Assembly: GCA_937883775.1 (NCBI GenBank)
Contig: CAKZXZ010000010.1
Span: forward strand, 1-64,000
DNA: 64,000 nt
Reading direction: 5' to 3'
Source of the DNA: an uncultured Paracoccaceae bacterium
Lineage (GTDB): Bacteria > Pseudomonadota > Alphaproteobacteria > Rhodobacterales > Rhodobacteraceae
Positions 19,691 through 29,696 of this stretch are shown in pieces; position 1 is the first letter of the stretch; every line of letters begins with the position of its first letter. The notes beneath the pieces are model-generated. The model made no database searches, was not told the DNA's origin, and saw nothing but the letters and a program-made list of their open reading frames with translations. The position numbers and the translations under genes were made by a program.

Positions 19691-19935
19691 ACTGTACCCT
19701 AATTAATCAGATGCTGCGGGCTCGGAGCGTTTAAGGGCACCTTTGTACCCTTAATTGCAATATGCCCACAGGCTGTGCTGCAGGCCGGCACCCAACCCTA
19801 TGTACTTCGTATAAAGGCAATTTCCGTTCGCGTGCAAAAAAACGGGGTTGCAGTTTTCCAAAGGATCAACGTCTGATAATTAAAGGTGCAGTATTGAAAT
19901 TAACGGTACAATACGAAAACTAAGGGTACAAACCG
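19691..19935. repeat. Iteron-like repeats (consensus TAASGGTACA)
   Basis: TAAAGGTGCA at 19881, TAACGGTACA at 19901, TAAGGGTACA at 19921 (exact 20-bp spacing); perfect inverse copy TGTACCCTTA at 19744, near-copies at 19693 and 19732. Confidence 0.7.
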
Positions 19936-20051
19936 TCGTTAATATTGCAGGATAATTTCAGACCTGTTTCTGATTAAATTGGGGTGCAGTGACAATTGCC
20001 ATGATCCCCAACGATCGCTTTCACGAACCAAAATATTGAGGTTGGACTGCC

Positions 20052-20501
20052 ATGACCAAACATGAAGGCTTCAAAGCCATTCGCAGCTTGGACTACGTGA
20101 TCCTACTTTGCGATGACCTTGCGAAGATGAAAGCGTTCTACGAGCGGCTGTTCGAGTTCCAGGTTGAGGAGGGTTTTCCCGACCGGATGGTTTTCTTTCG
20201 GGTAGGCACGTTGTTTCTGGGTCTGAGGAAACGCGGTCGCCCTTACGACGGGCCAAGCCATCCGTCGCCATCCGCATCCATTCAAATCAGCTTTCGTGTG
20301 CCGCCAGCCGATGTGGGTCACGCGTACGACAGGCTGGCCGAAAACAGAATCGACGTGATCGAGCCGCCGACAAACCAAGATTGGCCGCACAGAACGCTGT
20401 TTTTCCGCGATCCGGAGCACAACATCATCGAAATCTTCGCCGACATTCACCCGGCAGAGACATTGGCCGAACCATCCGGTCTTCATCAAGTTGTCGATTG
20501 A
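20052..20501 (+). CDS. VOC/glyoxalase-family protein
   Basis: LDYVILLCDDLAKMKAFYERLFEF...FRDPEHNIIEIFA. Confidence 0.88.
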   Translation: MTKHEGFKAIRSLDYVILLCDDLAKMKAFYERLFEFQVEEGFPDRMVFFRVGTLFLGLRKRGRPYDGPSHPSPSASIQISFRVPPADVGHAYDRLAENRIDVIEPPTNQDWPHRTLFFRDPEHNIIEIFADIHPAETLAEPSGLHQVVD

Positions 20502-20538
20502 TGGCCGATGCCGGGAACGGAGTCCGCGTCTGCTTCCT

Positions 20539-21258
20539 TCATCGCTGGCGCAAGAGGACGCGATCAACATCGGTGTCCGCAAACCCGAAGGTTTTCATCA
20601 ATCTCCGATGCTCAGCACCGCCGATGAAGGTGTTCAAAACCTTATCGATACGGTTTCGAAAGTGATTGGCGGAAAGCCCGACCGCGTAACACCCAAACGC
20701 CCGAGCCTTTTCTCGAACCGGGACGGTCACGACAGCAAGACCATCGACAGCGCTCGTATTGAGAAAGCCTTCATGCGCGCGCGCGACACTGGCAAAGGCA
20801 CGGACCGTCCCGTCCTGCACCGCCCGCGCCGCATCAGCGTAGGTGTCGAACACGCAGAACTGGTTGGGCATAACGCCAAGGCCAAGGGCGATGGTGTGCT
20901 GCACCTGATCCCGAACAACCGCAAGTTTCAGATCACCCGAAACTGCAAGACATCGGTACCCGGCCAAGCGGGGCGCATCTTCTTCACGGACAAGTAATCC
21001 ATCGGGCAAGGCCCAGATCGGCCTGCTGAACAACGCAATGCGCTGCCGTTCGGGGGAAGCAAAAAGACCTGTGGTCATCTGCCAGTCATCTCGGGCAAGG
21101 CCGGGCAGAAGTTGCGCGAACTCGGTTTCAACAAACTCCACATCTTCGATGTCGAGTTGTTCAAGGACGTACCGCGCCAGTTCGACATCGCATCCGGTCG
21201 CGTTTCCCGCTTCATCCACGTGGTTGAACGGCGGCTCGATGAGATACGCGACCCTCAT
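20539..21258 (-). CDS. Solute-binding protein family 3-like domain protein (no signal peptide seen)
   Basis: GCDVELARYVLEQLDIEDVEFVETEFAQLLPGLARDDWQMTTGLFASPERQRIALFSRPI; start reassigned so it abuts the SDR stop. Confidence 0.8.
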   Translation of the reverse strand: MRVAYLIEPPFNHVDEAGNATGCDVELARYVLEQLDIEDVEFVETEFAQLLPGLARDDWQMTTGLFASPERQRIALFSRPIWALPDGLLVREEDAPRLAGYRCLAVSGDLKLAVVRDQVQHTIALGLGVMPNQFCVFDTYADAARAVQDGTVRAFASVARAHEGFLNTSAVDGLAVVTVPVREKARAFGCYAVGLSANHFRNRIDKVLNTFIGGAEHRRLMKTFGFADTDVDRVLLRQR

Positions 21259-21854
21259 TCCACGATCACCACCTGGCCATTGATCGTCCCCTCTATGCAT
21301 TTGGCAAATGCCCGTCCAACCTGCTCTGACGGTACCCGCTCGTGACCGGGAAACAGGGCCCCATAGCGGCCCTCGGACACATTAAGCAGCCCGGGGCTAA
21401 CCACATTGATTCGCACTCCCGGAGGCATCTCAATCGCGGCGCTCTTCGCAAAGCCTGCAAGTGCACCGTTTGCCAGGGCAGCACCGGTACCCGCAACCAC
21501 TGGGTCGCGGTCAAGCACGCCGCTGGTCAATGTGAAAGACGCTTTGCCCGCGAGCCGCTTCAACCCCAGCAACACAAGGTTGACCTGCCCCATCACCTTG
21601 CTCTCAAGCCCCACCTTCAACGTCAAGTCCGTCTGCTCTGAAAGTGGGGCGAAATGTGCATCGCCTGCTGCGGAAACGACGGCATCGAAATCTCCAACCT
21701 TTTCGTACATGGCTTCGATCGAGCTTGGGTCGGAGATATCGGCGCGCACCTCCCCCGACTTGCAGCCAACGCGCACCACGTCATGGCGCTGAGACAGCTC
21801 GCCAAAGGCGGCCTGCCCAACATCGCCTGAGGCACCGACAAGAATGATTTTCAC
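21255..21854 (-). CDS. Short-chain dehydrogenase/reductase
   Basis: IILVGASGDVGQAAFGELSQ...VVSAAGDAHF...RINVVSPGLL. Confidence 0.88.
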   Translation of the reverse strand: MKIILVGASGDVGQAAFGELSQRHDVVRVGCKSGEVRADISDPSSIEAMYEKVGDFDAVVSAAGDAHFAPLSEQTDLTLKVGLESKVMGQVNLVLLGLKRLAGKASFTLTSGVLDRDPVVAGTGAALANGALAGFAKSAAIEMPPGVRINVVSPGLLNVSEGRYGALFPGHERVPSEQVGRAFAKCIEGTINGQVVIVE

Positions 21855-22204
21855 CGCAGATACTCCTCATAGATTTCGAGCTTTCTAGTGAGGATTTCGT
21901 CACACCGATCAAGATCATCGCGGCGCTTAGCCAAAAGCCGGGAGTGATCGAGAAAGATGTCCTTTCGATCCGGGATGGTCGCATCGCCCGCAGCATAGAG
22001 CGCTGCAAACCTCTGCATCACCTTCATCGGCATACCGGTCTCGCGCAGCCAGTAGAGCAGTGTCAGCCAGTCGACATTCTCCGGCGAAAACCGCCGTTGC
22101 CCGCCCGACCCGCGCGTCACATTCGGAATGAGACCTTCTGCCTCGTAGTATCGGATTGTATCAACCTTGAGCCCCGAACGGGCCGCAGCCTCAGAAATGC
22201 GCAT
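21851..22204 (-). CDS. MerR-family transcriptional regulator
   Basis: MRISEAAARSGLKVDTIRYYEAEGLIPNVTRGSGGQRRFS. Confidence 0.93.
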   Translation of the reverse strand: MRISEAAARSGLKVDTIRYYEAEGLIPNVTRGSGGQRRFSPENVDWLTLLYWLRETGMPMKVMQRFAALYAAGDATIPDRKDIFLDHSRLLAKRRDDLDRCDEILTRKLEIYEEYLR

Positions 22205-22644
22205 GACTTAAAGACTCCTCAAGACCGGCAAATACCGGCCTAGAGTAACTTCAGGTCAAGAAGAAATATGACAAATAAGTTGGCCCAGAGAAGACTTTCG
22301 CCACCAGGTCCGGATGCTGCAATCGCGCCCGCTTTGCGGTCAACCACTGCAATTGCAAATTCCGGGCTTTCTCGAATTTCCACATCGCGGACACAGCAGC
22401 TACTCATGGCGACGCTCACACAGTCTGCTTACGCCTGATCGCGGACATCGCGAAGTCAGCTGCGATACAGTCGTTGCAGCATACTTCCATCTCTATCTCA
22501 AAAAAGAATGCAGAGTGTGTCCGAGAACCTTGGCCGGAAAAATTTGCAGCGGACTTGTGCCAACTCGGACTTTGGTCGTGGTCGAAATCTCGTCTGGTAC
22601 TGTTACGAATGTCACACCAGAATTTCTGATAGGGAGGAATCAGC

Positions 22645-22746
22645 ATGGCTTGGACGAAACCAATCATCCGCGAGATCGAATGCGGAATGGAAATCAATAT
22701 GTATGGCCCAGACAGCGAGGACCGTGAAAACGATCCGCTGTTCTAA
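22645..22746 (+). CDS. pqqA: PqqA, PQQ precursor peptide (33 aa)
   Basis: MAWTKPIIREIECGMEINMYGPDSEDRENDPLF* with the conserved E-x3-Y (EINMY) and RBS AGGGAGGAAT; too short for the supplied ORF track. Confidence 0.93.
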   Translation: MAWTKPIIREIECGMEINMYGPDSEDRENDPLF

Positions 22747-22769
22747 ATCCTGTCAGGCACCTTGACCTG

Positions 22770-23666
22770 ATGCGACTACGCGCAATTATCCTTGGGGCAG
22801 CTGCCGGCGGCGGGCTGCCTCAATGGAATTGCGGTTGCGACAATTGCAACTTGGCTCGTGCCGGAAAAATTCTGCCGCAAACCCAATCCTCTATTGCTAT
22901 CTCTGGCGATGGGAAGACTTGGGCCATTATCAACGCATCACCCGACATCCGAGAACAGATGCGTGCAACACAGCAAATTCACCCGACTGATTTGCGCAAA
23001 AGCCCAGTGACATCCGTGCTTCTGACAAACGGTGATATCGACCACGTCGCGGGCTTGCTAACACTCCGCGAACAGCAGGCGTTCACCCTTTTTGCCACCG
23101 GCGAAATTCATGACGTCATCTCTGCCAACGCAATTTTTGACGCGCTCAATCCAAGGTTCGTAGCCCGCGAAACGGTGTTGCTGGACCATCCCTTCATGTT
23201 GGTGCCAGGCGTCACTGCCACGCTTTTTTCGGTTCCGGGCAAGGTGCCACTTTACCTTGAGGGCGCACATGTCGATACCGAATTGGAGGGCGAACAAACC
23301 GTTGGCGTTCACTTACAATCGGACGTTACGTCTGCCTATTACATCCCGGGATGTGCGGCGATGCGGCCCGATCTAAAGGCGCGGCTGCACGGCGCCAACG
23401 CCGTCTTTTTTGACGGAACCCTGTGGCAAGATGACGAGATGGTTCAAGCGCGCCTAAGCCAGAAAACCGGTGCGCGCATGGGGCATATGTCGATGTCTGG
23501 GCCGAATGGCTCGATGGCGGCCTTCGAAGACATTGACGTGGGAAAAAAGATTTACGTGCATATGAATAATACAAACCCTGTCTTTCGCGACACGGGTCCT
23601 GAGCGCAAAATTACAAAGCAAAACGGCTGGATTATCGCTCAAGATGGCATGGAGATTGAGCTATGA
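22770..23666 (+). CDS. pqqB: Pyrroloquinoline quinone biosynthesis protein PqqB
   Basis: MRLRAIILGAAAGGGLPQWNCGCDNC; metallo-beta-lactamase-like fold. Confidence 0.95.
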   Translation: MRLRAIILGAAAGGGLPQWNCGCDNCNLARAGKILPQTQSSIAISGDGKTWAIINASPDIREQMRATQQIHPTDLRKSPVTSVLLTNGDIDHVAGLLTLREQQAFTLFATGEIHDVISANAIFDALNPRFVARETVLLDHPFMLVPGVTATLFSVPGKVPLYLEGAHVDTELEGEQTVGVHLQSDVTSAYYIPGCAAMRPDLKARLHGANAVFFDGTLWQDDEMVQARLSQKTGARMGHMSMSGPNGSMAAFEDIDVGKKIYVHMNNTNPVFRDTGPERKITKQNGWIIAQDGMEIEL

Positions 23667-24418
23667 CCGCATCCTCTGTGGAATTCGAGGCCCGTCTGCG
23701 TGAGGTTGGAGCCCAGCGTTATCATGACAAACATCCGTTTCACCACCTGTTGCATGACGGCAAGTGCAGCCCCGATCAGGTGCGCGCTTGGGTGATTAAT
23801 CGCTTTTATTACCAGGCGAGCATCCCAATAAAAGACGCAGCTTTCATGAGCCGCGTCGAGGACCCCAAACTTCGCCGCGCATGGCGGTCCCGGATCGAGG
23901 ACCATGATGGACATGGCGAAAATGAGGGCGGCATTGAACGCTGGCTACGGTTGGCTGATGCCGTCGGGGTAGACCGTGGTTTCGTCGCCAGTAAGGCCGG
24001 CGTGTTGCCAGCCACCAAATTTGCAGTCGATGCTTACGTGCGTTTTGTGCGCGACAAAACGATGCTGGAGGCCGTTGCGGCTTCCTTGACCGAACTTTTT
24101 GCACCGAAAATCCACGCAGCCCGTATCGAAGGGCTTCTCGCCCATTACGATTTCGCCGATGACCGTAGCCTGTCTTACTTCAAAAACCGACTTAAGGAGG
24201 CCCCTAAAGATGTGGCTTTCGGTCTGTCTTGGGTCCTTGAGCATGCCAATACTGCCGAAAAGCAGGACGCGGCGGTCGCGGCGCTGACCTTTAAGACCGA
24301 CGTACTCTGGGCGCAGCTTGATGCACTTTACGCGGCTTATGTGACGCCTGCACGCATTCCGCCCGGCGCCTGGCAGCCCGATACGTTTCTTGCGTCACGT
24401 TGCGCGAAAGCATCATGA
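23663..24418 (+). CDS. pqqC: Pyrroloquinoline-quinone synthase PqqC
   Basis: YHDKHPFHHLLHDGKCSPDQVRAWVINRFYYQASIPIKDAAFMSR. Confidence 0.95.
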   Translation: MTASSVEFEARLREVGAQRYHDKHPFHHLLHDGKCSPDQVRAWVINRFYYQASIPIKDAAFMSRVEDPKLRRAWRSRIEDHDGHGENEGGIERWLRLADAVGVDRGFVASKAGVLPATKFAVDAYVRFVRDKTMLEAVAASLTELFAPKIHAARIEGLLAHYDFADDRSLSYFKNRLKEAPKDVAFGLSWVLEHANTAEKQDAAVAALTFKTDVLWAQLDALYAAYVTPARIPPGAWQPDTFLASRCAKAS

Positions 24419-24696
24419 ATCTGGCGACATCAGACGTGCCCGTGATGCCGCGTGGCGTGCGGTTACATGAAGACAAGGTGCGCAATCGCTGGGTCCTGCT
24501 CGCCCCGGAACGCGCGATCAGTCTTGATCCGGTGGGCCACGCGATCTTGCTCGAAATCGACGGCAGTCAGAGTTTCGGGGGTATCGTCTCGACGCTCGCA
24601 GGGAAATACAACGCCCCCGAAGACCAAATTGCGGCAGACGTGGCTGAGTTCATCAACGGCCTTATGGACCGCTGCATTCTGAAAGTTCTCGCATGA
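24415..24696 (+). CDS. pqqD: PqqD peptide chaperone
   Basis: VPVMPRGVRLHEDKVRNRWVLLAPERAISLDPVGHAIL; alternative start at 24400. Confidence 0.93.
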   Translation: MNLATSDVPVMPRGVRLHEDKVRNRWVLLAPERAISLDPVGHAILLEIDGSQSFGGIVSTLAGKYNAPEDQIAADVAEFINGLMDRCILKVLA

Positions 24697-25772
24697 ATAC
24701 TCCTGCGCCTATCGCAATGCTGGCCGAGCTGACGCATCGCTGCCCTTTGGCCTGTCCCTATTGTTCGAACCCCGTCGCCTTAACGCAAAAGGCGCAAGAA
24801 CTGCCGACTGAGGTTTGGGTAAGCGCCTTCCAGCAGGCCGCCGAACTTGGGGTTTTGCAACTGCATCTATCTGGCGGAGAGCCCCTTGCGCGCCACGATC
24901 TGAGCGACCTAATCGCTGCGGCCCGCGACGCAGGCCTTTACACTAATCTGATTACCTCAGCGATCGGGCTAACCGAAAAACGGCTTAAAACGCTTGAAGA
25001 TGCCGGGCTGGACCACATTCAGCTTTCTCTGCAAGGCACAGATACAGAGATGGCTGACTATATCGGTGGCTACAAAGGCGGGTTTGCACGCAAGATGCAG
25101 GCCGCCGCATGGGTGCGGGCGGCGGGCATTCCACTCACGCTCAACACTGTACTGCACCGCAAAAACCTGCATCAACTACCGCGCGCCATCGAAATGGCCC
25201 TCGAGATGGAGGCCCGCCGGATCGAGGTTGCAATCGTGCAATTCCACGGTTGGGCGCTGGACAACCGCGCTGCTCTGATGCCCACCAAAGAGCAGGCCGA
25301 CGAGGCAACTCGCTTGGTGATTAAAGCTCGCGGGATCTACAAAGGACGGCTGGTGCTGGACTACGTGCCCGCTGACTACCACACCGGTGTGCCAAAACGC
25401 TGCATGGGGGGATGGGGCATGGTTGGGCTGAACATCGCACCGGACGGACAGGTTTTGCCATGCCATGCGGCGCAAACGATCCCTGGGCTGACATTCCAAC
25501 GGATCGATGACACCCCGCTGCGCGACATTTGGTATAACGGTCCGGCGTTCAATGCGTATCGCGGTGACAACTGGATGCAGGAGCCTTGCAAGTCCTGCGA
25601 ATTCAAGAAACGTGATTTCGGCGGATGTCGATGCCAAGCAATGGCGATAGCTGGCGACGCCGCAGCAACCGATCCAACTTGCCAAAAGTCTCCATTAAAT
25701 GTTCAGCTGCAAAACCTCACCAACCACACGCAGAATGAAGATGAGATAGAGCTCACATATCGCAAGATGTAG
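24693..25772 (+). CDS. pqqE: PQQ biosynthesis radical SAM enzyme PqqE
   Basis: LTHRCPLACPYCSNP (CxxxCxxC) and C-terminal SPASM cysteines. Confidence 0.95.
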   Translation: MNTPAPIAMLAELTHRCPLACPYCSNPVALTQKAQELPTEVWVSAFQQAAELGVLQLHLSGGEPLARHDLSDLIAAARDAGLYTNLITSAIGLTEKRLKTLEDAGLDHIQLSLQGTDTEMADYIGGYKGGFARKMQAAAWVRAAGIPLTLNTVLHRKNLHQLPRAIEMALEMEARRIEVAIVQFHGWALDNRAALMPTKEQADEATRLVIKARGIYKGRLVLDYVPADYHTGVPKRCMGGWGMVGLNIAPDGQVLPCHAAQTIPGLTFQRIDDTPLRDIWYNGPAFNAYRGDNWMQEPCKSCEFKKRDFGGCRCQAMAIAGDAAATDPTCQKSPLNVQLQNLTNHTQNEDEIELTYRKM

Positions 25773-26391
25773 ACACCAAATTTTCGAAACGCGACATGCA
25801 ATCTGCTCATGACTTTGAATGTAAAATGATATGTGAGATTTTGAGGTGGTGACGTGGGTCTGCTTTATCGCCCCAAGGCGACTTTTGAATACACTACAGC
25901 AATAGACACTATGGGCTCATGGCAGACTTGCGGCGTTGCAGCAGGTAAATTTGCAGCGCAGATGACTTCCATGCGGACTTTGCCGCCAGTGATGATCGGG
26001 CATGCTGCTGACACAGCATTCCTTCGCACGTGCGGCAACCAAATCGCCGCTCCGCAGCACATGTCGCCAGACCTGCAATTCGCAGGTGACATTCTCGCCA
26101 GAAACGAAACCGAACTTTCGCCGCGACCAGCCCAGACATGAACGACGCGGGGCAAACCCGTCATTGGCATTCATAATCTGAACGATCGCTTCGTGCGCTT
26201 TCTGGGCGTCCGTGACCATTAAGATTTGCAAATGCAGCGAAAGGCTATTTCCACGAGTAGCATCGCAGCGATGACGCTCGCAGGTTAGGGTCCGGTCTGG
26301 CGGTCAAAGGCCTAGATGAGCCAATCAAGCAAATGATGTTGGCACTTTCGCCACAACTCACGGCTGCGTACGTGTGTACCTTATCCACATC

Positions 26392-27903
26392 TTAGAAATG
26401 CTCTGGCAACAGTGCATCGGGAATGTTTTGGTAACAAACCGGGCGGAGGAAACGCCGGATCGACAGAGTGCCAACGGATGTCGCTCCAAAATTTGTGGAT
26501 GCAGGGTATGGCCCGCCGTGGACCATGGTGTCGGCCACTTCTACGCCGGTTGGGAAGCCATTAATGAGAACCCGACCGGCCTTGCGCTCCACCACCGGGA
26601 GCAAGCGGGCTGCGTGCGCCATATCCGCATCTTCCATCTGCAAGGTGCAGATCAGTTGCCCTTCAAAGGACTTTGCCAGCGTGACCATTTCGTCGATGTT
26701 TTCGACTTCAATCACGAGCCCGACCGGGCCAAAGACTTCTTCAGAGAGCGCCTTTTGCGCCTGCCAGTCGGACGCGGACACTTTATAGAGCGCGGCGATG
26801 GCCTGACGGCCTTTGCTGGTCTCGGCCACAAGCTCTTGTACCCCGTCGGTTGACGTAATCTGGGCAACGCCGCGGGTATAGGCGTCGGCAATCCCATCCG
26901 TTAGCATCGTTTGGGGCATTGCGTCCCGAAGCGCGGCGGCTGTCGCATGGGCGAACATGTCGGCTTGCGGCCCCTTCACGACCAGCGCAACGCCTGGGTT
27001 AGTACAAAACTGACCGGCCCCCATCAGAAGGGAGGCGGCCCACCCCTGACCCAACACTTCGGCCCGGTTTTCGATGGCGCCAGGCAGGCAGAAAACCGGG
27101 TTGATCGACCCCAGCTCACCAAAGAAAGGAATCGGGTCAGGGCGCGCAGCGCAGAGGTCCAAGAGTGCGCGCCCACCACGCAGTGAGCCTGTGAAACCGA
27201 CGGCGCGGATCAGCGGGTGCTGCACCAACGCGCTGCCGACGTCGTATCCGTCATCTTGAATGAAGTTGAAGGTTCCAACAGGCATCCCGGTTTTCCAAAT
27301 GGCGGCGTGGATCGCTTCGGCCACGATTTCGCCGGTTCCGGGATGGGCCGCGTGGCCTTTCACTACCACTGGACAACCGGCGGCAAGTGCCGCAGCCGTG
27401 TCGCCGCCTGCCGTCGAGAATGCCAGGGGGAAGTTTGATGCGCCGAAGACGGCCACTGGGCCAATCGGTCGTTGCATCATCTTGAGATCGGGGCGTGGCA
27501 GGGGCGCGCGTTCGGGCAGCGCGGCGTCATGGCGACGATCCAGGTAGTCGCCTTCGCGAATGTGGTCAGCAAAAAGGCGCAGCTGGCCGCATGTGCGACC
27601 CCGTTCGCCGTCAAGCCGTGCTTCCGGCAGGCCGGTTTCTTGCGTTCCGATCTCGGTGATTTCGGCACCTCGCGCCTCGATTTCGTCAGCGATGGCGGCG
27701 AGAAAGCCTGCGCGCGCGTCTCGGCTGCTGTATCCATAGGTTTCGAAGGCGGCCTCTGCCGCGGTGCATGCCTGCGCGACGAGCTGCAGTGTCCCCACAC
27801 AAAACTTGTGAGACTGGCCGTGGGCCGGTTCTGAGGTGAATGTGGCGTCTGTTGCGGTCCATTCGCCTGCGACGAGGTGTTTTCCGTGTGGCGTGAAAGT
27901 CAT
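26392..27903 (-). CDS. Alpha-ketoglutaric semialdehyde dehydrogenase (2,5-dioxovalerate dehydrogenase)-like aldehyde dehydrogenase
   Basis: PIGPVAVFGASNFPLAFSTAGGDTAAALAAGCPVVVKGH...ELGSINPVF...GAGQFCTNPG. Confidence 0.88.
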   Translation of the reverse strand: MTFTPHGKHLVAGEWTATDATFTSEPAHGQSHKFCVGTLQLVAQACTAAEAAFETYGYSSRDARAGFLAAIADEIEARGAEITEIGTQETGLPEARLDGERGRTCGQLRLFADHIREGDYLDRRHDAALPERAPLPRPDLKMMQRPIGPVAVFGASNFPLAFSTAGGDTAAALAAGCPVVVKGHAAHPGTGEIVAEAIHAAIWKTGMPVGTFNFIQDDGYDVGSALVQHPLIRAVGFTGSLRGGRALLDLCAARPDPIPFFGELGSINPVFCLPGAIENRAEVLGQGWAASLLMGAGQFCTNPGVALVVKGPQADMFAHATAAALRDAMPQTMLTDGIADAYTRGVAQITSTDGVQELVAETSKGRQAIAALYKVSASDWQAQKALSEEVFGPVGLVIEVENIDEMVTLAKSFEGQLICTLQMEDADMAHAARLLPVVERKAGRVLINGFPTGVEVADTMVHGGPYPASTNFGATSVGTLSIRRFLRPVCYQNIPDALLPEHF

Positions 27904-27977
27904 CTGGCTGTCCGTTGTTCAAGAAAGGTCACGTCGTGCGCCCCGTGGCGGCGCGCACGGTTACATCAGCGAAAGGA

Positions 27978-28985
27978 TCAAGCGACGGCGTCCGCCTTCC
28001 CAGTTCGGGCCATACGCACCAGCAGGTCAAAGGCTTGGCGTGTTGCGCCGACGTTGGCGATGCCTTGCCCTGCGATATCAAAGGCGGTGCCGTGCGCGGG
28101 CGTGGCGACCGGGATCGGCAGCCCACCAGCGATTGTCACGCCGCGTTCAAAGCCCATCAGCTTGATCGCGATCTGACCCTGGTCGTCGTACATGGTGACG
28201 ACGGCATCAACCTCGCCCTGTTTGGCCTTGAGAAACACCGTGTCGGATGGCCACGGGCCAGTGACGTTCATTTGTCTGGCCTGGCAGGCTTTGACGACCG
28301 GTTCGATCACGTCGATCTCTTCTCGGCCAAATTTGCCGTTGTCGCCGGCGTGCGGGTTGAGGGCTGCAACGGCGACATGGGGGCGGGATTTGCCCGCACG
28401 GGCCAGCTTTGCGTGGGCCAATGCGATGGCCCGCTCGATGCCCGGGCCGTCGATATTGGCCGCCACGTCTTTGAGACCGATATGGCTGGTGACGCGGGTT
28501 GTCATTAACTCATCCAGCACATTGATTTCAGAGTGGTAGCCCTCAAACCCAAGATAACGCGCCATGTACTTGTGTTCGTCTTCGGCATTCAGACCTGCAG
28601 CCGTCATCGCGGCCTTGTTGAACGGCGCAAACAGAACGCCATCGACGTGCCCGGCGACAGCGAGGTCGAGGGCCTTATCGAGACAGCGGAGAGACGTGGT
28701 GCCGCCTGCAACGGTCACCTGCGCTACCTGCACGTCTGCGGGGGCGATGCTGTCCATCTCAAGATGCGCGAGGCCAGTGAATGTGCCTGCTTCTGTTTCG
28801 GGGATCGTGGTCAGCGTTATAGGCTTGTCAGCCTGCGCCGCGCCGCGATGCCATAGGTGGCTGTCACCAACCAGAAGGATGTCGGCCGCGTCGCGCACGC
28901 CGTCTTCGTTGAGAAGCTTGACGATAAGTTCCGGGCCGATGCCCGACGGATCACCGGGCACTACCGCAAGTCTGGGTCGCATCAC
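27978..28985 (-). CDS. PdxA-family 4-phospho(erythr/thre)onate dehydrogenase-like protein
   Basis: RLAVVPGDPSGIGPELIVKLL...DGVLFAPFNKAAM...HAGDNGKFGREEIDVI. Confidence 0.9.
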   Translation of the reverse strand: MMRPRLAVVPGDPSGIGPELIVKLLNEDGVRDAADILLVGDSHLWHRGAAQADKPITLTTIPETEAGTFTGLAHLEMDSIAPADVQVAQVTVAGGTTSLRCLDKALDLAVAGHVDGVLFAPFNKAAMTAAGLNAEDEHKYMARYLGFEGYHSEINVLDELMTTRVTSHIGLKDVAANIDGPGIERAIALAHAKLARAGKSRPHVAVAALNPHAGDNGKFGREEIDVIEPVVKACQARQMNVTGPWPSDTVFLKAKQGEVDAVVTMYDDQGQIAIKLMGFERGVTIAGGLPIPVATPAHGTAFDIAGQGIANVGATRQAFDLLVRMARTGKADAVA

Positions 28986-29695
28986 TTGACCTCCTTGGTG
29001 TTTTCCATTTCACGCACGGCAGCGGCGATGTTTGCTTCTGCGGTGCGCAGGTGGTTTGTGAGCGCTGCCCCTGCGGCAGCGGTATCGCGCGCCTTGAGGG
29101 CTGTCACAATATCGATGTGTTCATTGCGCGTGGCATCCCGGCTGACCTTCCGTTGAGAGGACAGAAACCGAACACGCCATAGCCGCGCGTTGTAGGTCGC
29201 ATGGGTTTCAGCCAGTGCGGCATTGCCCGACGCGGCAACGATGGCCTCATGAAACCGCATGTCCATGCGGAATGCCTCAAGCTGTCCTTGCGTGTCGCGC
29301 GCTTCCTTGATTTCGGTATTGATCTGTTCGATCTGGTTGATCTGAGCGTCGGTCGCATTCGCACAGACTAACTCACCGGCCAGTGCCTCAAGCGCACCCT
29401 GCACACGCAGCCAATCATAAATTTCGTCCAGCGATGGATCGGCAACACGTGGACGCCGGGTCGGTCCGTAGACGATCAGGCCTTCGGTTTCCAGGATGCG
29501 CAGCGCCTCCTTCAATGGTGTGCGGCTGATCCCAAAAGCCTCTGCCAGATCGCGTTCACGCACGGGCATGCCTGGAGCGAGCTTGCCGAGCAAGATGAAC
29601 TCTCGCAGGTTGTTGGCTGCATCTGCTGCAAGCGATTGTCGCGGTTTCAGGTCGACGAAGTTGCGCAGTTCATTTGTCCATGCAGTGTCAGTCAT
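28982..29695 (-). CDS. GntR-family (FadR-type FCD) regulator
   Basis: LREFILLGKLAPGMPVRERDLAEAFGISRTPLKEALRILETEGLI. Confidence 0.93.
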   Translation of the reverse strand: MTDTAWTNELRNFVDLKPRQSLAADAANNLREFILLGKLAPGMPVRERDLAEAFGISRTPLKEALRILETEGLIVYGPTRRPRVADPSLDEIYDWLRVQGALEALAGELVCANATDAQINQIEQINTEIKEARDTQGQLEAFRMDMRFHEAIVAASGNAALAETHATYNARLWRVRFLSSQRKVSRDATRNEHIDIVTALKARDTAAAGAALTNHLRTAEANIAAAVREMENTKEVK

Positions 29696-29696
29696 T

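Noticed and set aside
25854-26390. Small ORFs between pqqE and the aldehyde dehydrogenase gene
   Set aside because: Overlap on both strands, no family motif, biased composition; treated as non-coding or decayed DNA.
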